Notes: a model not told the origin generated them from the letters alone. DNA of 64,000 bases from Pseudoalteromonas flavipulchra NCIMB 2033 = ATCC BAA-314 (GCA_000814665.1 JWIH01000021.1:372001-436000), one strand, 5' to 3'; shown: positions 1-9,851, counted from the stretch's first letter. Made by a program: numbers and translations.

Positions 1-1
1 T

Positions 2-493
2 AGTCTCTATGTATTTGTAGATAGTTGCGTTGGTTATGATGAAGCGTCAAAACCAAACTGGGTAGGCAAGCTACAAGTTGTTGGCGGCCCTGAAGGTGTT
101 GTATTAAGTGAAGGCGGTTGCGCATTGCTTGGTACAAGTGCTAATAAAAATGCATGCCAAACCAAAGCATACCAGGGCGACTTAGGTGAGCTATTAAAAG
201 AGCTGCACGCAGAGGTAAGTGAGCCCTATATTTCGACCCGCTTACTTAGTGAGCAGTGGCAAAGAGAATGGCTTAATGCTAGCCGCGTCTTGTACCAAGA
301 ACACGACGCGTTAATAGAGCTAAATAACACGGCAAATACCATTGGTTATATTGGCGCTGGCCATAATGCAATGGGGCTTGCGGTTGCCAGCAGTTATTTA
401 CACAACCCGTTAAATAGCCACATTGAAAGAGTGTGGCTGATCACAGAGCAAGAAAAACCACAATTAATCTCAGTAACAAGGAGTGTGTTATGA
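2..493 (+). CDS. 3' part of a thiolase-like T6SS accessory protein (partial)
   Basis: The frame is open from the first bases of the window, so the start lies upstream. About 163 residues are visible, ending with a TGA that overlaps the ATG of the next gene (ATGA). The piece has alternating hydrophobic strands and a Gly-rich stretch (GAGHNAMGLAVASSYL) near the C-terminus, which resembles the thiolase/beta-ketoacyl-synthase fold proteins encoded beside DUF4150 PAAR-like genes in T6SS cargo islands. The translational overlap with a PAAR-like gene supports an accessory or adaptor role in loading the effector. The family call is inference from context and a weak motif resemblance. No catalytic Cys or His can be assigned from this fragment. 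Confidence 0.6.
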   Translation, partial: SLYVFVDSCVGYDEASKPNWVGKLQVVGGPEGVVLSEGGCALLGTSANKNACQTKAYQGDLGELLKELHAEVSEPYISTRLLSEQWQREWLNASRVLYQEHDALIELNNTANTIGYIGAGHNAMGLAVASSYLHNPLNSHIERVWLITEQEKPQLISVTRSVL

Positions 494-1569
494 GCTTTAT
501 CGCAGCAGTAAAGGGAAAAGAGCCAGATTCGATTCAGTATGATCAAGATGCCATGTCGGCAACGCTTCGAGTAGGCGGGAGTGTGTCGTGGCGACATAAT
601 AATCCCGCATTGCTAAAGCTTACTATCGCAGCGAAAAATAATGGCGCCATTGGCTGTGTAAATGGGATTGCCGTATTTCCTGACAAAGCCAGCGGTGAAA
701 ACGCATTTATAGATGAGATTGCGCGCGCTAAATATGGCGATATGGTATTGGGTGAAATGATAACTGAGTTTGCCAGTGACTATATTGTCCCACCGCCTAA
801 GTGGAACGATGAAAAAAACGAGCCAATTTTACCTCATCAAGAGCCAGAAACTGGCATGGACATGCACATGCCCATTGATAACCCTCGGGCATTTTTAGAT
901 TTGGTTGAACGCAAAATAGGATGGCAAGCTGGCACTGAGGAACAAATCGAAAAAGACACAGATAGCGAAGCACAGCAGGTAGGCATCGTGAGCGGCCAAA
1001 ACGCATTAATTAATGGTCGCACTGCAGTCCATAAAGACAGTGGTGGCATGCTAAGTACCATAGATGTTTGCTGGACTAAGATTGGTAAAGTTGTTGTGCC
1101 AATTCCTTATAGCAATCTCGCCAAATCTGGTGATGCAGCGAGCACGGCAAGCTCAGTAAAAATCAATGGCAATCCCGCAGCCAACATCAAAAGTAACTTT
1201 TCAAAAAGCACAGGCGATCAGCCCGGCAGAAAAAAAGGCATCGCCAGCGGCACTATAAAAGGCAAAGCCGAATTTATTCTTGGCTCTTTTGATGTGTATA
1301 TCGAAGGAAAACCCGCCGTTCGCCAAGGAGATCTTATGATCTCTAACAGCAAAAATACGCCGCCTTCTCCCCTTAACCAACCGGGCGGTGCTACCCCTAG
1401 CTCACTGTCAGTGGCGAAAAGAGATGCAACGGTTACAGAACAAGACCCAATCCAGAGTGCATTTGGTCTAAATAACCAAAGCAGCCGTAGTCTTATTTCA
1501 CAGGGAAATTTCGTGATAAAGCAAGGCGCAAACAAACAACAAAAAAAACTAGAACAGGGAGGGCAATAA
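490..1569 (+). CDS. DUF4150 PAAR-like T6SS spike-tip protein
   Basis: 359 residues from the ATG at 490, preceded by AAGGAGTG and overlapping the previous stop. A longer in-frame start at 433 lies inside the upstream gene and has no ribosome site. The C-terminal half (about 170-300) has the DUF4150 hallmarks: repeated short beta/Gly segments, VVPIPYSNL, a run with PAANIKSNFSKSTGDQPG, and a terminal IEGKPAVRQGDLM strand typical of PAAR-like tips. The N-terminal 160 residues are not recognised. PAAR-like proteins cap the VgrG spike and carry effectors out of the cell, so this protein probably delivers the product of the next gene, which starts 3 bases after its stop. Confidence 0.8.
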   Translation: MSFIAAVKGKEPDSIQYDQDAMSATLRVGGSVSWRHNNPALLKLTIAAKNNGAIGCVNGIAVFPDKASGENAFIDEIARAKYGDMVLGEMITEFASDYIVPPPKWNDEKNEPILPHQEPETGMDMHMPIDNPRAFLDLVERKIGWQAGTEEQIEKDTDSEAQQVGIVSGQNALINGRTAVHKDSGGMLSTIDVCWTKIGKVVVPIPYSNLAKSGDAASTASSVKINGNPAANIKSNFSKSTGDQPGRKKGIASGTIKGKAEFILGSFDVYIEGKPAVRQGDLMISNSKNTPPSPLNQPGGATPSSLSVAKRDATVTEQDPIQSAFGLNNQSSRSLISQGNFVIKQGANKQQKKLEQGGQ

Positions 1570-1572
1570 AGC

Positions 1573-4500
1573 ATGGGCGCACATATTTTTAATACGGAAC
1601 TCAACGACGAGCAAGCACCTTGTACGCTGGAATTGCAACTTCAAGGATTAAATGGCAAAGATTGTACAGTGCCACTTGGTTTTGCTGAAGTTCAACGAGC
1701 GTCATCACCAAAACCGGATGACCAAATTCCTTTTGTAGAGACGGTAGAGTTACGTGTATTCTCAGAAGCGTCGCTTGATATTAATAAAGCAAAGGCACCT
1801 GAATACGTGCCCATGTTTAAAGATCAAAAAGTATTTCAAGAAGATGAACCGGTTGGTTACTACTACTTTTTTGTTAATGGTTATTTGTGGCGAGAAATAG
1901 CCGCCATTTCAGGTGGCATGCTCAGTGAAGTTGACCTTCGTGAGTATCACGGTCAAAGCTTCAGGCCCAACAACGGCACGCACATGCCAAGACTCACACT
2001 ACCAATTCGCGCAAAAGGCCTATTCTCAGACTCAACTGCAGTTGAAACCATGACTTATCAAGTTGCCTTTTCACGCGTGCAATGGTCGTGGGATTACATC
2101 AGCGCGCTTGGAGATATGAAACCTGATGACAGCCGCTTTGATAAAAAGCCAATGACGTCAAAGTGCCCAGACGAAGGTAAAGCCTCGACCTATCGTAGCG
2201 AGCGCATGCAAACTATCGACTTTTCATCAGCCCCCAACTGGGACAATATTGAAAACCTAAAAGCCAACGAAAACGGTGAACCCTGTATCTATTTGCATGA
2301 CGTTTTGGGGATTGTACAAAATTTAAAACTCGAGGGTGATGTCTTATATCTGGCGTTTGTGCAGCATCAAAACCACCTAGCTTCCCAAGACTTTTACGAT
2401 TCCGCACTCCTTGCCTCAACCATGTTTGCAAACCCTGAACTTTTTGAATCTAAGATGGAAAGTTATCAAGTGCGGGGGTTCGATGGACCAGAAACTAGAC
2501 ATAACTTAGTATATACAAAGAATGATAAACAATCAGAAGCAACACGAAAGATAGGCGAGAGCCTAAGTCTTGAAAAGCTGCAAAAGCATTTAGTCCACAC
2601 GCCGAAAGAACTACCGAACCTCATCACTAAAATTAAGCAATTTTTACGCTTTAGAGAGGAGCTGCTCCATTTTTTTGAGGGCAAATACGGTGAACAGAAA
2701 GAGATTAATCTGGCGGATACCTGTCGAAACAATCAGATAGCCCCACCCACCAGCTTCACCGCCGCCTACTGGGACTTGAGTCTTTTGTCGCCGCTTGCTT
2801 ATCGAAATGCATTTGAATGTGCGTACGGGCACTTAAATAGCTTAAATATTTCTGAAAAAACATTTCCTATTTACTTTCCTGCATTGGTTGACCATCAAGT
2901 CCGCAAGTTTATTGTTCAGAAGCTTAAAAAAATACACGAAGGTTATAAAGATTTCACTTCGGAGCTTCATTCGAACGATAACTCATGGTTATGCGTTCAA
3001 TTTACGCCACAAGAAGATTTGTATGGCGAAGATTTAAAATCAGAAAATTACATCGTTGATAATATTCGAAACGAGTTTGGTGCTTATAATCCTGAAAAGC
3101 TTACACAAGCAGCGTTTGAAAGAGACATAGATAAAAACGAGTATCCCTTTTTATTTCTTGAGCTTAGATTTCTCCAAGTAGTTGAGAAAGGGCTAAGTGA
3201 AAACCTTATATACTGGCAACAAAGCTTCGCAAATAGAACGCTTGCAGATGCCAATCAATATATAGGTTTCTATCACAAGGTAGGAGCCATAGCAAAAAGT
3301 GCCAGCTTAAGCACCTTTAGTGATATTGAATTGCACGATTTTAATAATGTACCTGCCAACCGCGTAGTTATCACTGCACCTATGACTAAGCACCCTTTAT
3401 TTGAAGCCTTTAAGGTACAACAAAGAGATATAGATAAAGCAAAGAAACAAAACCGAACAGTGATACCAGAGTTAGGTGAACAACATGCTAAATCTGAGCA
3501 CGCTCTAACAAAGGCTTTGGCAGCAAGAAAAGCGGGAAAGCCGATTCACGGAAACCACATTACAACGATAGCCACGCGACTTCGTAATGAGCTTGAAGGC
3601 TATAAGGTGTTTAAAAACTTACCTGCAAGTGTGGTGAGAGCAGAAATTGAAAATATGCTAGATGAAGTAATTGACATTGAAGGGACCTTTAAAGACCACA
3701 CGAGTGTCGGAGGTAAAGTACTCACCAGACTCGCATCCAACTTTTCTAGGGAAGAGATCTATGAAGAGAACATTAGAAGAGCGGAACGAGGTCTCAAAAC
3801 AATTAACTATACACCACGTCAAGTAACCGAATTTGAGGGAAAACGCTTTGCCTCTATTCCACTTGCTTTGCTCACGGGGATCACAGTCATAAAAACCTAT
3901 ATAGACTATGAAAAAGAGTTTGCGCAGGAAAAAGGTGGTGCAGGTTACAAGGCGGTTAAACATTTCTCATTGATTGTAGGTGGATTAGCCGCTGTAGGCA
4001 CAGTACTAGAAAATTATGATAACTCCAAATTTACTAAAGCGATTACAAAGAACTATGCTACGAATCCAGACCTAAATGTTAAAATTACTGCTTTAAGACT
4101 TGTTGGTGGAGCTGCAGGAGTCGCTGCCGCCTTTGTACAATTTTGTGATTCACTAAAGCTTTATGAGAAGCGTGATGTAGATGCAGCTGTAGCTGGGGTA
4201 ATTTCAGCTGGGTTGGGGCTCGCTAGTGCTTTTTGGGGCGCTTATTTTGTGGCAATGGGGCCTATTGGTTGGATGCTTTTTATTGGTTCTATAGTATTTG
4301 CGATCTTATCCGCACTGTGGACAGACTCAGAAATAGAAAGGTGGTGTAAACGCGGTATTTTTAGTAGTGCTAATGTTAAACTTGAGGATCTAAAAGAGAG
4401 CAAAGATAAAGAAGAAAAAGCCTTTAGCAACCCCCAAAAGTATCTTTTGCATATTATGAAAATAATCTTAAAGCCTGTGGTGGAAATTAATAAGGTAGGC

Positions 4501-4800
4501 GTGGGAAAGTATATTGTTGAGGTCTACCCATCTGATTTTATTAGCGGTACTTCAGAGCTGGAATTATCAATGAGCTTTTTGTCAGGCTTAGGAGGTGATC
4601 CATATAACCGACTAAGACAAGGTGACTTAAAAAAAGTCGAAGGTTTAGGTACCTATAAACCAACCTATGATGAAAATAATAAAATGATCAAAGCAAGCTA
4701 CCTTATTTCTATTGATGAGGACTATCTAAGCTCAGTAAAGTTTGCGTTAAAATTTAGGTTTAACAATGAAATAACTACTAAAGGGGAGTACGATGCTTGA
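1573..4800 (+). CDS. Large T6SS effector, VasX-like membrane-active type
   Basis: 1075 residues; the ATG follows GGGAGGG. The N-terminal ~170 residues have a pattern like the VasX N-terminal region (YYYFFVNGYLWREI followed by SGGMLSEVD). The middle is charged and helical. Hydrophobic segments cluster near the C-terminus: about 759-776, 797-815, 838-860 and a long block at 872-918 containing GPIGWMLFIGSIVFAILSALW. A ~150-residue soluble tail follows. No nuclease, lipase or peptidase motif was found. This architecture fits pore-forming or membrane-disrupting T6SS effectors. The position between a PAAR-like tip and a row of two-TM membrane proteins supports toxin identity. It overlaps the first immunity-like gene by 8 bases. 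The toxic mechanism is inferred, not shown. Confidence 0.75.
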   Translation: MGAHIFNTELNDEQAPCTLELQLQGLNGKDCTVPLGFAEVQRASSPKPDDQIPFVETVELRVFSEASLDINKAKAPEYVPMFKDQKVFQEDEPVGYYYFFVNGYLWREIAAISGGMLSEVDLREYHGQSFRPNNGTHMPRLTLPIRAKGLFSDSTAVETMTYQVAFSRVQWSWDYISALGDMKPDDSRFDKKPMTSKCPDEGKASTYRSERMQTIDFSSAPNWDNIENLKANENGEPCIYLHDVLGIVQNLKLEGDVLYLAFVQHQNHLASQDFYDSALLASTMFANPELFESKMESYQVRGFDGPETRHNLVYTKNDKQSEATRKIGESLSLEKLQKHLVHTPKELPNLITKIKQFLRFREELLHFFEGKYGEQKEINLADTCRNNQIAPPTSFTAAYWDLSLLSPLAYRNAFECAYGHLNSLNISEKTFPIYFPALVDHQVRKFIVQKLKKIHEGYKDFTSELHSNDNSWLCVQFTPQEDLYGEDLKSENYIVDNIRNEFGAYNPEKLTQAAFERDIDKNEYPFLFLELRFLQVVEKGLSENLIYWQQSFANRTLADANQYIGFYHKVGAIAKSASLSTFSDIELHDFNNVPANRVVITAPMTKHPLFEAFKVQQRDIDKAKKQNRTVIPELGEQHAKSEHALTKALAARKAGKPIHGNHITTIATRLRNELEGYKVFKNLPASVVRAEIENMLDEVIDIEGTFKDHTSVGGKVLTRLASNFSREEIYEENIRRAERGLKTINYTPRQVTEFEGKRFASIPLALLTGITVIKTYIDYEKEFAQEKGGAGYKAVKHFSLIVGGLAAVGTVLENYDNSKFTKAITKNYATNPDLNVKITALRLVGGAAGVAAAFVQFCDSLKLYEKRDVDAAVAGVISAGLGLASAFWGAYFVAMGPIGWMLFIGSIVFAILSALWTDSEIERWCKRGIFSSANVKLEDLKESKDKEEKAFSNPQKYLLHIMKIILKPVVEINKVGVGKYIVEVYPSDFISGTSELELSMSFLSGLGGDPYNRLRQGDLKKVEGLGTYKPTYDENNKMIKASYLISIDEDYLSSVKFALKFRFNNEITTKGEYDA

Positions 4801-5755
4801 CTCTTTTCATTACAATTATTACTTGACTATCAACAACTTTGGATTTTATAAAAAAAGAGCTGGAATTTGCTTTACAGCAGATATGATAACTGGTGTTTGT
4901 GGTAAGCGATTTAATAAGCCGCATCGTTTTAAAACCTGCACCAGCGGTAACTCAATAGTTAGACTCGTATTGTTGGCGCCTCTTTTGCCTTGCTTGGTTG
5001 CTATGAGTGGGCTTTTAGGAGCAATTATCATTTGCTTATTCGAAGGTCAGCCTTGGCTTGAATACGCAAAATGGATTGGTTGGCTAATACTTATTAACTT
5101 TGCGCTAGTAAATCTTACCCCTTACCTGTCAACTTTTGTTAAAGAAAAGTGCGTTTATTTTGATAGAGAAAACCAAAAAGTATCGTTTACTTTTGATATA
5201 CCTCATTGTACTGAGCGAGATGAGTTCGGAAATTGTTGCTTTGACTACTCAGAGATAAACTTACGCTATCAACGTGTAACTACAGACCAATATGGTGCAA
5301 CGACTTATGCACCAATAATCAGCCATAAAGATGGACAGAAGTTCCCTAAAGCGAAAATTACCGCCATCGTAAATGAAAATGGAAGAGTGCCGATAGAGTG
5401 CCTTATGTTATTTGAAGATATCCGCCGCTTTATGGATAAAAGCAAACCACTCCCAGAGTCGCCTGAATATGAAGGGTTTAGGCATCTAGACCCAGTTACA
5501 GCGGAACATGATAAAGCGATAGGTAGACCTGCTAGCTATTGGAGCGAGATGTCACTCGAGCAACAATTTAAGGTAGCAAATAAGATATATGAACCAATCT
5601 ACGAGCTTAATGAGGAGTTTCCTAAAAAGCCACTGCCGGAGATGAAAGAGCCGTGGAAGCACTGGAAACCAGATGGTAAAAAAGGAGAAGGGAAAGGGTT
5701 GAAGCATGAGATTCTACTAATCGCTATGCAGCTATTTACAGCAAAGCCTATGTAA
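4793..5755 (+). CDS. Immunity-like membrane protein A1 (DUF6708-like)
   Basis: 320 residues; the ATG lies inside the end of the effector gene, with AGGGGAG upstream. Two membrane segments (about 56-83 and 92-110) are followed by a soluble domain with VYFDRE, CTERDEFGNCCFDYSE and RRFMDKSKPLPESPEYEG. Three close paralogues follow in tandem, and two more distant relatives of the same length. The overlap with the effector gene and the membrane location fit an immunity protein for a membrane-active toxin. The DUF6708 assignment is from memory of family patterns and needs a profile search. The soluble domain is nearly identical among paralogues, while the membrane hairpin differs. Confidence 0.75.
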   Translation: MLDSFHYNYYLTINNFGFYKKRAGICFTADMITGVCGKRFNKPHRFKTCTSGNSIVRLVLLAPLLPCLVAMSGLLGAIIICLFEGQPWLEYAKWIGWLILINFALVNLTPYLSTFVKEKCVYFDRENQKVSFTFDIPHCTERDEFGNCCFDYSEINLRYQRVTTDQYGATTYAPIISHKDGQKFPKAKITAIVNENGRVPIECLMLFEDIRRFMDKSKPLPESPEYEGFRHLDPVTAEHDKAIGRPASYWSEMSLEQQFKVANKIYEPIYELNEEFPKKPLPEMKEPWKHWKPDGKKGEGKGLKHEILLIAMQLFTAKPM

Positions 5756-5841
5756 AAGTGGCTCGAGAGTAGGTAAGCTAATGATAGTCAAAAAAGTGTA
5801 GACGTTAAGAACTTCAAGGAACAAAAAATACAAGGAGAGTT

Positions 5842-6804
5842 ATGTTTGACTCTTTTCATTACAATTATTATTTGACTATCAACAACTTTGGGTTTTATAA
5901 AAAAAGAGCTGGAGTGTGCTTTACAGCAGATATGATAACGGGTGTTTGTGGTAAGCGATTTAATAAGCCGCATCGTTTTAAAACCTGTACTAGTGGAAAT
6001 TCAGTTGTAAGGTTAGTTTTATTAGGTCCTTTTCTTATTTCTCTATCACTTATGTTAGGTTTTATTTTGACAATGATCCTAGCTCTCTTTTCTGGTGAGC
6101 TACAAGCCTATCACTTGCAATTAATATTACTATTAATGGTGATAAATTTAGTGTTGGTTAATCTTACTCCTTACCTGTCGACCTTCGTTGGAGAAAAATG
6201 CGTTTATTTTGATAGAGAAAAACAAAAAGTATCGTTTACTTTTGATATACCTAATTGCACTGAGCGAGATGAGTTCGGAAATTGTTGCTTTGATTACTCA
6301 GAGATAAACTTACGCTATCAACGTGTGTATACAGATCAGTATGGTGCAACGACTTATGCACCAATAATCAGCCATAAAGATGGACAGAAGTTCCCTAAAG
6401 CCAAAATTACCGCCATCGTAAATGAAAATGGAAGAGTGCCGATAGAGTGCCTTATGTTATTTGAAGATATCCGCCGCTTTATGGATAAAAGTAAACCACT
6501 CCCTGAATCGCCAGAATATGAGGGGTTTAGACACTTAGACCCGGTTACAGCGGAGCACGATAAAGCGATAGGAAGACCTGCGAGCTATTGGAATGAGATG
6601 TCACTCGAACAGCAGTTAGAGATAGCGAATAAGATATATGAACCAATCTACGAGCTTAATGAGGAGTTTCCTAAAAAGCCACTTCCGGAGATGAAAGAGC
6701 CGTGGAAGCACTGGAAACCAGATGGTAAAAAAGGAGAGGGTGAAGGGGTGAAGCATGAGATCCTACTAATCGCCATGCAATTATTTACAGCAAAGCCGAT
6801 GTAA
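5842..6804 (+). CDS. Immunity-like membrane protein A2
   Basis: 320 residues with an excellent ribosome site (AAGGAGAG) before the ATG. Its first ~55 residues and everything after about residue 110 are almost the same as A1, but the membrane hairpin differs and carries the FSGELQAY version shared with A4 instead of the F.G.PWLEY version of A1 and A3. This patchwork suggests gene conversion between copies. It probably protects against the upstream effector or a related toxin of a neighbouring strain. Confidence 0.75.
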   Translation: MFDSFHYNYYLTINNFGFYKKRAGVCFTADMITGVCGKRFNKPHRFKTCTSGNSVVRLVLLGPFLISLSLMLGFILTMILALFSGELQAYHLQLILLLMVINLVLVNLTPYLSTFVGEKCVYFDREKQKVSFTFDIPNCTERDEFGNCCFDYSEINLRYQRVYTDQYGATTYAPIISHKDGQKFPKAKITAIVNENGRVPIECLMLFEDIRRFMDKSKPLPESPEYEGFRHLDPVTAEHDKAIGRPASYWNEMSLEQQLEIANKIYEPIYELNEEFPKKPLPEMKEPWKHWKPDGKKGEGEGVKHEILLIAMQLFTAKPM

Positions 6805-6821
6805 AATAAAAGAATTTAAGT

Positions 6822-7784
6822 ATGAGGTTAGACTTCAAATATAACTATTATCTAAACATCAATACGTTTGAGCGTTATGAAGCTAGAGCAGGAGTGAGTT
6901 TTACTGCTGATATGATTGGTGGTAAATATAGTAAAAGATTTAACAAACCCCATAGGTTTAAAAGTTACGGTGGGGATAGTTCAGTCGTGAGAATATTTCT
7001 TTTGAGCCCTTTTTTGTTTTCAACGTCTTGTATGTTAATCAATATTTTGGTGCTTATCGAATGTTTATTCACAGGTAAACCTTGGCTTGAGTATTTACAA
7101 GTGATAGCTTGGTTATTGCTGATTAATTTTGCCTTAGTTAACATAATGCCTTACCTCTCTAGTTTTATGATTGGTAAGTATGTTTACTTTGACAGAGAAA
7201 AACAAAAAGTGTCCTTTACTTTTGATATTCCAAATTGCACAGAGCGTGATGAGTTTGGGCATTGCTGTTTTGATTACTCAGAAGTTAAATTAGATATTAA
7301 GCATGTTTTTACAGATCAAACAGGCGCGATGACATATGTACCGATTATATGCCATAAAGATAGCTATAAATACCCCAAAGCTAAAGTGACAACGATAGTC
7401 AACGAAAATGCTCGTAGCACAATGGAGTGCGATATTTTGTATGAAGATATCCGCCGCTTTATGGATAAAAGTAAGCCACTCCCTGAATCGCCAGAGTATG
7501 AGGGGTTTAGGCATCTAGATCCAGTTACAGCGGAGCATGATAAAGCGATAGGTAGACCTGCTAGCTATTGGAGCGAAATGTCATTGACGCAACAAATTGA
7601 GATAGGAAACAAATTATTTGAACCCATCTTGGAGCTTAATGAGTTACACCCTACCGAACCTCTTCCTGAGCTGAGCGAACCTTGGAACTATTGGAAACCA
7701 GATGGTAAAAAAAGAGAAAAAGCGGGGATTAAAAGAGAGTTTATGCTGATTGCAATGCAGCTATTAACATCAAAACCGATGTAA
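6822..7784 (+). CDS. Immunity-like membrane protein A3
   Basis: 320 residues, starting 17 bases after A2 with only a weak ribosome site, so it is probably co-transcribed with and may depend on A2. It is the most divergent of the four A copies: its N-terminus (MRLDFKYNYYL) and the stretch from about 150 to 210 differ in many residues. RFMDKSKPLPESPEYEG and HLDPVTAEHDKAIGRPASYW remain identical. The membrane hairpin is of the PWLEY type, like A1. Same inferred role as A1. Confidence 0.75.
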   Translation: MRLDFKYNYYLNINTFERYEARAGVSFTADMIGGKYSKRFNKPHRFKSYGGDSSVVRIFLLSPFLFSTSCMLINILVLIECLFTGKPWLEYLQVIAWLLLINFALVNIMPYLSSFMIGKYVYFDREKQKVSFTFDIPNCTERDEFGHCCFDYSEVKLDIKHVFTDQTGAMTYVPIICHKDSYKYPKAKVTTIVNENARSTMECDILYEDIRRFMDKSKPLPESPEYEGFRHLDPVTAEHDKAIGRPASYWSEMSLTQQIEIGNKLFEPILELNELHPTEPLPELSEPWNYWKPDGKKREKAGIKREFMLIAMQLLTSKPM

Positions 7785-7837
7785 AATTGGATTGAGAGCA
7801 GGTAAGCCGATAATGGTCAATCAAAAGGGAATTGGTG

Positions 7838-7873
7838 ATGAAAAAGATTGAAGAGACGACTCAAGAAGAATGA
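7838..7873 (+). pseudogene. 11-codon vestige of a B-family immunity gene
   Basis: An ATG preceded by AAAAGGGAATTGGTG opens a reading frame of 11 codons (MKKIEETTQEE, then TGA). The ribosome site, start and codons match the 5' ends of the two B-family genes at 8889 and 9903 (MKKIEEMTQEE). The stop overlaps the start of A4 in ATGATG. This is the leftover 5' end of a B-family gene whose body was replaced by an A-family copy. It may now act as a tiny leader peptide that couples translation to A4. Confidence 0.7.
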
Positions 7874-8835
7874 TGCTTAGCTCTTTTCACTATAACTGTT
7901 ACTTAAATGCAAAAACGTACGGATCCTATAAAAAAAGAGCTGGCGTAAGCTTTACAGCGGGTATGATTGATACCATTTACGATAAGCGATTTAATGAACC
8001 ACATCGTTTTAAAAGTTTTGCTAGCGGTAACTCGATTGTTAGAGTGGTATTATTAAGCCCTTTTCTTATCTCGTTAACATTAATGATTATATTTGTAGGT
8101 GCAATGCTCGTTGCTCTCTTTTCGGGAGAGCTTCAAGCTTACTATTTTCAGCTAATAGCGCTACTAATGGTGATAAATTTAGTGTTAGTCAATCTTACTC
8201 CTTATTTGTCGACCTTAGTTAAAGAAAAATGCGTTTACTTCGACAGAGAAAGACAAAAAGTATCATTCACTTTTGATATACCTTATTGTACTGAGCGAGA
8301 TGAGTTCGGGAATTGTTGCTTTGATTACTCAGAGATAAACCTGCGTTTTCAACGCGTAACTACAGATCAGTATGGTGCAATGACCTATGCGCCAATCATT
8401 AGCCATAAAAATGGGCAGAAATTTCCCAAAGCCAAAATTACTGCCATTGTTGATGAGAACCCTCGTAGCCCGATAGAGTGCCTAATTTTATTTGAAGATA
8501 TCCGCCGCTTTATGGATAAAAGTAAACCACTCCCTGAATCGCCAGAATACGAGGGGTTTAGGCATCTAGACCCAGTTACAGCCGAGTATGATAAAGCGAT
8601 AGGTAGACCTGCAAACTATTGGAGCGAGATGTCGTTTGCACAACAAGTTGAGATAGGGAATAAAGTATACGAACCCATTAAGGAACTGAATGAACAATTT
8701 CCTAAAGAGCCACTGCCGGAAATGAAAGAGCCGTGGAAGCACTGGAAACCAGATGGCAAAAAAGGAGAAGGAAAAGGGTTGAAGCATGAGATCCTACTAA
8801 TCGCCATGCAGCTATTTACAGCAAAGCCGATGTAA
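7873..8835 (+). CDS. Immunity-like membrane protein A4
   Basis: 320 residues from the second ATG of an ATGATG pair; starting at the first (7870) adds one Met. The second start aligns with the N-termini of the paralogues (M-x-x-SFHYN). The membrane hairpin is of the FSGELQAY type, like A2. There is no Shine-Dalgarno sequence of its own beyond the purine run inside the 11-codon vestige, so translation is likely coupled to that small frame. Same inferred immunity role. Confidence 0.75.
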   Translation: MLSSFHYNCYLNAKTYGSYKKRAGVSFTAGMIDTIYDKRFNEPHRFKSFASGNSIVRVVLLSPFLISLTLMIIFVGAMLVALFSGELQAYYFQLIALLMVINLVLVNLTPYLSTLVKEKCVYFDRERQKVSFTFDIPYCTERDEFGNCCFDYSEINLRFQRVTTDQYGAMTYAPIISHKNGQKFPKAKITAIVDENPRSPIECLILFEDIRRFMDKSKPLPESPEYEGFRHLDPVTAEYDKAIGRPANYWSEMSFAQQVEIGNKVYEPIKELNEQFPKEPLPEMKEPWKHWKPDGKKGEGKGLKHEILLIAMQLFTAKPM

Positions 8836-8888
8836 AGTGGCTCGAGAGCAGGTAAGTTGATAATGGTTAAGCACAAAAGGAATTGGTG

Positions 8889-9851
8889 ATGAAAAAGATT
8901 GAAGAGATGACTCAAGAAGAGTGGGATATTTATTTAATAGAAAGGGCTAAAGAAAGAAACAGAAAATACCGCGAAGAAGCTACCGAAGAAGAAAAAGAAG
9001 ACTTTGCAAAAACTGACGCATATATAGATAGAGAAACAGGTTACCGTCTTAGCGGTATTTTTTATGAAGAACTACCAAAAAATCATCTTCATAACTTAAG
9101 CTATAAGGAACGACTAGCCAAGGCTGAAGAACTAAATGGCTGTAAGTTTAAAGACGCAAAACCCTGTAAAGACGCATTTGCCCCAAGAGATGATTTTGAT
9201 GGCCCTGCACGTCTCTTTGGTGCATGGAATTGTGACGGTGAAAAAGTTGCGGTAGTTCGTCACCCAAGCTTAATACTTTTTCGAATGGTAATAACCATAT
9301 TGTCTGCAATTGCGGGATTTATGTTGATTGTACTGACACTGGTTCATACATTTCCAGTAGACTATTTATACTTGAGTTTGGCAGGTCTTTTCATCACGCC
9401 TTTCTTGTTGTTTAAATTTTCTGACGCTTTACGGTTTATTGATAACATAGAGTTTAATCGTCACACTGGGTTGGTGCGAACGCCTTACACCTTGTTTAGA
9501 AAACCATTTTATATCCCAATAGAAGACCTTGAATATGTGGTGGGCGTTGAGGTGAAAAGCGCAAGAGGTGGCGGCTCGTTCCAAACAGGTTATCTAAGTT
9601 GCAGAAAGTATCCAGAAAAGTTTTGGTTTGGCCATGCGATTGGACTTGGAGATGGTGGGAACCTAAACGATTGGGCTCAGATAAATCGGTTTATGGATAT
9701 TACCCAACCGATAGAAGAATATTACTACGAAATCATGGAGTATCACTATAAGCTCGATAAGAATGCCCACTTTAACGGCCCATTTCCCGAGGTGATGAAA
9801 AAGTACTTTGATGCCGACGACTGCCAAGTAAATCGCATGGAAGTGTGGTAG
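8889..9851 (+). CDS. Immunity-like membrane protein B1
   Basis: 320 residues from the ATG after AAAGGAATTGGTG; in-frame TTG and GTG lie just upstream but the ATG has the best spacing. The N-terminal ~110 residues are charged and helical (KKIEEMTQEEWD). Two membrane segments follow at about 133-158 and 165-185, then a domain with IEFNRHTGLVRTPYTLF and NRFMDITQPIEEYY. The RFMD..QP motif and the strand pattern after the membrane hairpin parallel the A family (RFMDKSKP), so A and B look like distant relatives. Role inferred from tandem position behind the effector. Confidence 0.7.
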   Translation: MKKIEEMTQEEWDIYLIERAKERNRKYREEATEEEKEDFAKTDAYIDRETGYRLSGIFYEELPKNHLHNLSYKERLAKAEELNGCKFKDAKPCKDAFAPRDDFDGPARLFGAWNCDGEKVAVVRHPSLILFRMVITILSAIAGFMLIVLTLVHTFPVDYLYLSLAGLFITPFLLFKFSDALRFIDNIEFNRHTGLVRTPYTLFRKPFYIPIEDLEYVVGVEVKSARGGGSFQTGYLSCRKYPEKFWFGHAIGLGDGGNLNDWAQINRFMDITQPIEEYYYEIMEYHYKLDKNAHFNGPFPEVMKKYFDADDCQVNRMEVW

